64,000 nt of DNA from Blautia sp. Lineage in GTDB: Bacteria; Bacillota; Clostridia; Lachnospirales; Lachnospiraceae. A program made the position numbers and the translations under genes. The stretch lies in NCBI GenBank assembly GCA_029257805.1, contig JARIAR010000067.1, forward strand, positions 1 through 64,000, given 5' to 3'. Numbering within the stretch: position 1 is the stretch's first letter; every line of letters begins with the position of its first letter. Positions 59,777 to 64,000 of this stretch are shown here, piece after piece. The notes beneath the pieces were generated by a model. That model was not told where the DNA came from, ran no database searches, and was given only the letters and a program-made list of their open reading frames with translations.

Positions 59777-60775
59777 ATGCTTTTATCCATAGTGATTCCC
59801 TGCTACAATTCTGCTCATACAATAGGAAAAGTTGTGGAATTGAGTATGGAAGAAATTCAGAAAATAAAAGGGTTAGACTGTGAATTTATTCTTGTTAATG
59901 ATTATTCACCTGATAATACGTACCAGGCAATTTGTGAACTTGCAAAAAAATATCCAAATGTAAAAGGAATCAATCTGGCCAAGAATTTTGGACAGCATAA
60001 TGCCATTATGGCAGGTCTGTCAGAGGCTAAGGGTGATTATATTATGGGAATGGATGATGATATGCAGACGCATCCTTCACAGATTCCTGCCTTTATAAAT
60101 AAAATGCAGGAAGGGTATGATGTTGTGTTTGGGATTTATAAAAAGAGAAAATTCAACTTTTTTAAAAACCTTACAAGTAAAGCGGCATCGTTTATTATGT
60201 GGCATATGGTAGACAGACCAAAGGGACTGGAAGCAAGTAATTATTGGTGTTGTCGAAAATATGTACGGGATGAACTTGTAAAATATCAGGGATACAATTT
60301 GTATCTTCAAATGCTTTTTTATCGTACAACAAGAAATATTGCAAATATTGAAATTGAGCATTTTGACAGGGAAGAAGGAACGTCCAATTATAATTTTCGA
60401 AAACTTTTTAAGTTGTTTATGTCGTTCCTTAATTATTCCGTTGTGCCGTTGCGAATTGCAACCTGCCTTGGAACTTTATTTTCGGCAGCAGGATTTATCG
60501 GCGCCATTGTAATTCTCATACAAAAGATTCTATCCCCGGAAATGCTGGTTGGATGGGCGTCGATTATGTGTGCTTTGTTTGTATTTTTTGGTTTTACATT
60601 TTTGATGCTGGGTATTATTGGAGAATATATTGGAAAGCTGATTTTAAATCAAAGCCGGACACCGCAGTACGTTGTGCGGGAAACCATAAATATTAATCCG
60701 GATTCGCAGGTACATAGCAGTAGGGACTATATGGAAAGAATACAGAAGACAGGGGAAGAAACAGGAAATGATTGA
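59777..60775 (+). CDS. GT2 polyprenyl-phosphate glycosyltransferase (ArnC/GtrB type)
   Basis: 332 aa. GT-A start LLSIVIPCYNSAHTI, metal-binding D-x-D at IMGMDDDMQTHP (about 92-103), acceptor region RNIANIEIEHFDREEGTSNYNF near 185-206, with basic lead KLFKLFMSFLNYSV. C-terminal two membrane helices (about 230-252 and 262-287) and a cytoplasmic tail with RTPQYVV. This is the pattern of enzymes that move a sugar from a nucleotide to undecaprenyl phosphate. Sugar not known; the rffA gene overlapping by 8 bp suggests dTDP-Fuc4N or derivative. Ribosome site AGGAGAGGAA. Confidence 0.88.
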   Translation: MLLSIVIPCYNSAHTIGKVVELSMEEIQKIKGLDCEFILVNDYSPDNTYQAICELAKKYPNVKGINLAKNFGQHNAIMAGLSEAKGDYIMGMDDDMQTHPSQIPAFINKMQEGYDVVFGIYKKRKFNFFKNLTSKAASFIMWHMVDRPKGLEASNYWCCRKYVRDELVKYQGYNLYLQMLFYRTTRNIANIEIEHFDREEGTSNYNFRKLFKLFMSFLNYSVVPLRIATCLGTLFSAAGFIGAIVILIQKILSPEMLVGWASIMCALFVFFGFTFLMLGIIGEYIGKLILNQSRTPQYVVRETININPDSQVHSSRDYMERIQKTGEETGND

Positions 60776-61904
60776 TTTTAACAGACCAGCGTTTGTAGGA
60801 AAAGAACTTGAGTATATAAAAGATGCAGTGGAGAGAGGGATGCTTTGTGGAGATGGAATTTACACAAAGCGATGTTCTGCGTGGATGGAAGAGCGTTTTC
60901 ATGCGAATCATGTAATGCTCACCACTTCCTGTACGCATGCACTTGAAATGGCTGCATATCTTTGTGATATTCAGCCGGGAGATGAAGTGATCATGCCTTC
61001 CTATACCTTTGTATCAACTGCAGATGCGTTTGTACTGAGGGGTGCTAAAATTGTATTTGTGGACATTAGACCGGATACAATGAATATTGATGAAAGAAAG
61101 ATAGAGGCAGCGATCACTCCAAAGACAAAAGCAATCGTGCCGGTACATTATGCCGGCATTGCCTGTGAAATGGATACGATCATGGAACTTGCAAAGAAGT
61201 ATGATCTGAAAGTTGTGGAGGATGCAGCGCAGGCAGTTGGTTCTTATTATAAGGGAAAGGCTCTTGGAACCATTGGAGATTTTGGATGTTACAGTTTCCA
61301 TGAAACAAAAAATTATACAATGGGAGAAGGGGGAGCTCTTGTTTACCAGGATGACAAATACCGGGAGAGAGCAGAAATATTAAGAGAAAAAGGAACAGAC
61401 AGAAGTAAATTTTTCCGGGGACAGGTAGATAAGTATCGCTGGATCGACTATGGTTCTTCTTATCTTCCAAGTGAGCTGAATGCGGCTTACCTCTATGCAC
61501 AGTTGGAAGAATGTGATAGAATCAGTAAGAAACGAGAAGAAATTTATCAGTATTATCATACACATCTGGCATCTTTGGAAGCAGAGGGGAAAATCGAGCG
61601 CCCTGTTGTTCCGGAGGGTTGTACCAACAACTGCCATATGTATTATATGAAAGTGAAAAATATAGAGGTACGTAAACGGATGCTGGCGTATCTTAGAGAA
61701 AAGGGAATTTGCAGTGTATTCCATTATGTTCCGTTACATACTGCTCCTGCAGGACAGAAGTTTGGAAGGTTTTCAGGAGAAGATATTTATACAACAAAAG
61801 AAAGCGAAAGACTGATTCGTCTGCCAATGTTTTATAATCTGGATATGGAAGATGTAAAAACAGTGACAGAAGCAGTTCTGGCTTTTGATGAATATGAGGA
61901 TTAG
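60768..61904 (+). CDS. rffA: dTDP-4-amino-4,6-dideoxygalactose transaminase
   Basis: 378 aa DegT/DnrJ/EryC1/StrS aminotransferase. Very close to E. coli RffA/WecE: LCGDGIYTKRCSAWMEERF, SCTHALEMAAYL, DEVIMPSYTFVSTADAFV, PVHYAGIACEMDTI and SFHETKNYTMGEGG with PLP lysine K181, then KESERLIRLPMFYNL. It converts dTDP-4-keto-6-deoxyglucose with glutamate to dTDP-Fuc4N. The dTDP sugar would come from RmlA/RmlB, not seen in the window. Overlaps the GT2 gene by 8 bp. In enteric bacteria an acetyltransferase (RffC) follows; here none is seen. Confidence 0.92.
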   Translation: MIDFNRPAFVGKELEYIKDAVERGMLCGDGIYTKRCSAWMEERFHANHVMLTTSCTHALEMAAYLCDIQPGDEVIMPSYTFVSTADAFVLRGAKIVFVDIRPDTMNIDERKIEAAITPKTKAIVPVHYAGIACEMDTIMELAKKYDLKVVEDAAQAVGSYYKGKALGTIGDFGCYSFHETKNYTMGEGGALVYQDDKYRERAEILREKGTDRSKFFRGQVDKYRWIDYGSSYLPSELNAAYLYAQLEECDRISKKREEIYQYYHTHLASLEAEGKIERPVVPEGCTNNCHMYYMKVKNIEVRKRMLAYLREKGICSVFHYVPLHTAPAGQKFGRFSGEDIYTTKESERLIRLPMFYNLDMEDVKTVTEAVLAFDEYED

Positions 61905-61921
61905 AAGAAAAGGAGAAAAAA

Positions 61922-62476
61922 ATGGGAAAAATCAAGGTGACACCATGTGGAGATATTGAAGGATTAAAGGTAATAGAACCAACTGTATTTGGAGATTCCA
62001 GAGGATATTTTATGGAAACATATAATTATAATGATTTTAAAGAAGCTGGGATTGATGTAGAATTTGTACAGGATAATCAGTCCAGTTCTCATTATGGAGT
62101 TCTTCGTGGCCTTCACTTCCAGATCAACTATCCGCAGGATAAACTTGTGCGTGTTGTAAGCGGAGAGGTATATGATGTGGCTGTGGATTTACGAGAAGGA
62201 TCTGCCACATACGGAAAATGGTATGGAGTTCTTCTTTCAGCAGAAAATAAAAAACAGTTTTTTATTCCAAGAGGATTTGCCCATGGTTTTTTAGTTCTTT
62301 CAGAGAGAGCTGAATTTACTTATAAATGTTCTGATTTTTATCATCCAAACGATGAAGGCGGTTTAATCTGGAATGATCCGGATATTGGGGTAGAGTGGCC
62401 GATTCCGGAAGGTATGGAACTGGATTTGTCTGACAAAGACAAAAAGTGGCATGGTTTCAAAGAATTTCACAGATAG
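61922..62476 (+). CDS. rfbC: dTDP-4-dehydrorhamnose 3,5-epimerase
   Basis: 184 aa. FVQDNQSSSHYGVLRGLHFQ at 47-66 holds the catalytic His and Arg region, EVYDVAVDLREGS near 81 the Asp partner and FFIPRGFAHGFLVLSE (about 113-128) the conserved RmlC middle. Active in dTDP-rhamnose synthesis; acts on the keto sugar that RffA also uses, so both share the RmlB product. Ribosome site AAGGAG; 17 bp after rffA. Together they indicate that both rhamnose and Fuc4N-type sugars are available for this glycan. Confidence 0.95.
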   Translation: MGKIKVTPCGDIEGLKVIEPTVFGDSRGYFMETYNYNDFKEAGIDVEFVQDNQSSSHYGVLRGLHFQINYPQDKLVRVVSGEVYDVAVDLREGSATYGKWYGVLLSAENKKQFFIPRGFAHGFLVLSERAEFTYKCSDFYHPNDEGGLIWNDPDIGVEWPIPEGMELDLSDKDKKWHGFKEFHR

Positions 62477-62485
62477 GAGTTGCAA

Positions 62486-63301
62486 ATGTTGAAAACTATT
62501 TTTTCCCTGCCGGCGGAACTGTATAAAAACCGCCGGCTGGTTTTAAAACTGGCAAAAAATGATTTTAAGACAAAATATGCAGGTTCCTATCTGGGAATTG
62601 TATGGGCATTTGTACAGCCAATCGTAACAATCCTTGTGTATTGGTTTGTATTTTCAGTAGGATTCCGTTCAGGAACAGGAGATCTTGGGATTCCGTTTGT
62701 ACTGTATCTTGTAGCAGGTATTGTGCCCTGGTTCTTTTTTCAGGATGCTTTGATCGGAGGAACAAATTCTCTTCTCGAATATAATTATCTTGTTAAAAAA
62801 GTCGTTTTCAATATCAGCGTTCTTCCTGTAGTGAAGATTATTTCTGCGATGTTTGTACACGGCTTTTTCGTGTTGTTTACCATTATTTTATATATGGGCT
62901 ATGGCCGTTTTCCTGACTGGTATTATATACAGCTTCTTTATTACAGCGGATGTACATTTTTACTTGTTCTGGGACTTACGTATGCCACATGTTCCATTGT
63001 TGTCTTTTTCAGAGATCTGACACAGATTATCAGTATTGGTCTTCAGGTGGGTGTCTGGCTGACTCCTATTATGTGGGTAGCAGAAAATTCTCTTGTAGGT
63101 CATCCGCTTTTGCAGAAAGTTTTACAGTTGAATCCGGTATACTATATTGTATCCGGATATCGTGATACATTTATTATGAAAAAATGGTTTTTTGAAAGCC
63201 CTGTTTGGACATTGTATTTCTGGATTTTTACAATTTTATGTTTTGTATTCGGAAACTGGGTATTTAAGCGCCTGCGTGTCCATTTTGCAGATGTATTATA
63301 A
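62486..63301 (+). CDS. ABC-2 polysaccharide export permease (Wzm/TagG type)
   Basis: 271 aa from ATG 62486 with AGGAG 6 bases ahead; a TTG at 62480 is weaker. Six helices; the N-terminal block KLAKNDFKTKYAGSYLGIVWAFVQP and GIVPWFFFQDAL match O-antigen/teichoic acid exporters, and the C-terminus shows LNPVYYIVSGYRDTF and FKRLRVHFADVL. Exports undecaprenyl-linked polymer with the ATPase encoded next. Stop and next GTG are 14 bases apart. Confidence 0.93.
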   Translation: MLKTIFSLPAELYKNRRLVLKLAKNDFKTKYAGSYLGIVWAFVQPIVTILVYWFVFSVGFRSGTGDLGIPFVLYLVAGIVPWFFFQDALIGGTNSLLEYNYLVKKVVFNISVLPVVKIISAMFVHGFFVLFTIILYMGYGRFPDWYYIQLLYYSGCTFLLVLGLTYATCSIVVFFRDLTQIISIGLQVGVWLTPIMWVAENSLVGHPLLQKVLQLNPVYYIVSGYRDTFIMKKWFFESPVWTLYFWIFTILCFVFGNWVFKRLRVHFADVL

Positions 63302-63315
63302 AGAGAGGGAAAAAC

Positions 63316-64000
63316 GTGGAAAATAAAAAAGTCATTCAGGTGGAACATCTGACAAAAATGTATAAACTTTATGACAAGCCCTCAGACAGATTAAAAGAGT
63401 CACTGGGATTAACGAGAAAGAAACGTTACAGAGAGCATTATGCCCTTCGTGACATAAATTTTGATATAGAAGAGGGAGAATGTGTGGGTATTATCGGAAC
63501 AAATGGTTCTGGAAAATCCACCATTTTGAAAATTATCACAGGCGTTCTTTCGCCTACAGAAGGTGAAGTAAAAGTAAACGGCAGAATTTCAGCTCTTTTG
63601 GAACTGGGAGCCGGATTTAATATGGAATATACAGGATTGGAAAATGTTTATTTAAATGGAACCATGATCGGTTTTACAAAAGAAGAGATAGACGCCCGTC
63701 TTGATGATATTCTTTCTTTTGCAGATATTGGGGATTTTATACATCAGCCGGTAAAGATGTATTCCAGTGGTATGTTTGTACGTCTGGCATTTGCTGTTGC
63801 CATTAATATTGATCCGGAAATTTTAATTGTAGATGAAGCACTGTCAGTTGGCGATGTGTTTTTCCAGGCAAAATGTTATCATAAATTTGAAGAATTTAAA
63901 AAGCAGGGGAAAACCATTTTAATTGTCAGCCATGATCTGAGCAGTATTTCTAAATATTGCGATAAGGTTATTCTTTTAAATAAAGGAGAAATGCTGGATC
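63316..64000 (+). CDS. ABC polysaccharide export ATPase (Wzt/TagH type), C-terminus outside window
   Basis: 228 complete codons from GTG 63316 (AGAGAGGGA ahead) to the window edge. N-terminal extension with KLYDKPSDRLKESLGLTRKKRYREHYALRDINFDI, typical of Wzt/TagH. Walker A GTNGSGKST at 61-69, signature YSSGMFVRL, Walker B ILIVDEALSVGD and H-loop IVSHDLSS. Partner of the permease. If a C-terminal carbohydrate-binding domain follows, the polymer is capped before export (Wzt type); the window does not show it. Confidence 0.93.
   Translation, partial: MENKKVIQVEHLTKMYKLYDKPSDRLKESLGLTRKKRYREHYALRDINFDIEEGECVGIIGTNGSGKSTILKIITGVLSPTEGEVKVNGRISALLELGAGFNMEYTGLENVYLNGTMIGFTKEEIDARLDDILSFADIGDFIHQPVKMYSSGMFVRLAFAVAINIDPEILIVDEALSVGDVFFQAKCYHKFEEFKKQGKTILIVSHDLSSISKYCDKVILLNKGEMLD

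Overview
The window looks like core chromosome of a low-GC, endospore-forming, monoderm anaerobe of the class Clostridia, most likely family Lachnospiraceae (Blautia/Dorea/Ruminococcus-like). The pointers are AT-rich DNA with AGGAGG-type ribosome sites, sporulation genes (gpr, spoIIP, a GerMN lipoprotein), the gene order comEC-holA-rpsT-gpr-spoIIP-lepA-hemW, formate-tetrahydrofolate ligase under a ZTP riboswitch, and tRNA genes without encoded CCA. I see no phage, transposase, CRISPR array or rRNA. The genus is inferred, not shown.

Layout. 1-0.6 kb: 5' part of fhs (minus) behind a ZTP riboswitch/terminator. 0.7-4.0 kb: a HAAS-type membrane protein, an FGGY sugar kinase, and a ParA-like ATPase with a 67-aa partner. 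4.0-4.5 kb: a candidate C-rich small RNA (minus) and a 50-aa gene with a forespore sigma-type promoter. 4.6-7.8 kb: rhodanese, two YfcE-like phosphoesterases, a THUMP methyltransferase and RdgB. 7.8-8.45 kb: seven tRNA genes (minus; Pro-Gly-Arg-His-Gln-Lys-Leu). 8.7-11.3 kb: a sigma-like protein without region 4, a phospholipase D-like protein and a DtxR/MntR-type regulator. 11.4-15.8 kb: a purine module, with guanine deaminase plus NCS2 permease behind a guanine riboswitch, and a divergent xanthine/uracil-type permease. 15.9-22 kb: AI-2E family protein, then a NarL-type two-component system divergent from an ABC-2 exporter, with operator-like repeats between them. 22-28 kb: arginine biosynthesis (argG divergent from argCJBD) with ARG boxes.

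28-48.6 kb: competence, repair and sporulation core: comEA, an OmpR-type two-component system, a GerMN lipoprotein, comEC, holA, rpsT, gpr, spoIIP, lepA, a small lipoprotein, hemW, uvrA, mreB, recD2, comF. 48.7-52.7 kb: two unknown membrane proteins, cdaA-cdaR (c-di-AMP synthesis) and an HPr-like protein. 52.8-57 kb: two large secreted wall enzymes, an L,D-transpeptidase and a GH25 lysozyme, both with aromatic wall-binding-type repeats. 57-64 kb: a surface-glycan cluster (WbqC-like, ATP-grasp, paired small EamA/EmrE-type proteins, polyprenyl-phosphate-type glycosyltransferase, RffA-type aminotransferase, RfbC, Wzm/Wzt-like ABC transporter) that runs off the right edge.

The items most worth a second look are the small RNA at 4095-4202 (two hairpins with C-rich loops, its own promoter and terminator, and G-U wobbles that fix the strand), the adjacent forespore-type small gene, the truncated sigma-like protein at 8684, the guanine riboswitch that appears to be an ON switch for guanine breakdown, and the amino-sugar cluster, where an ATP-grasp ligase and a WbqC-like protein stand where an N-acetyltransferase would be expected.
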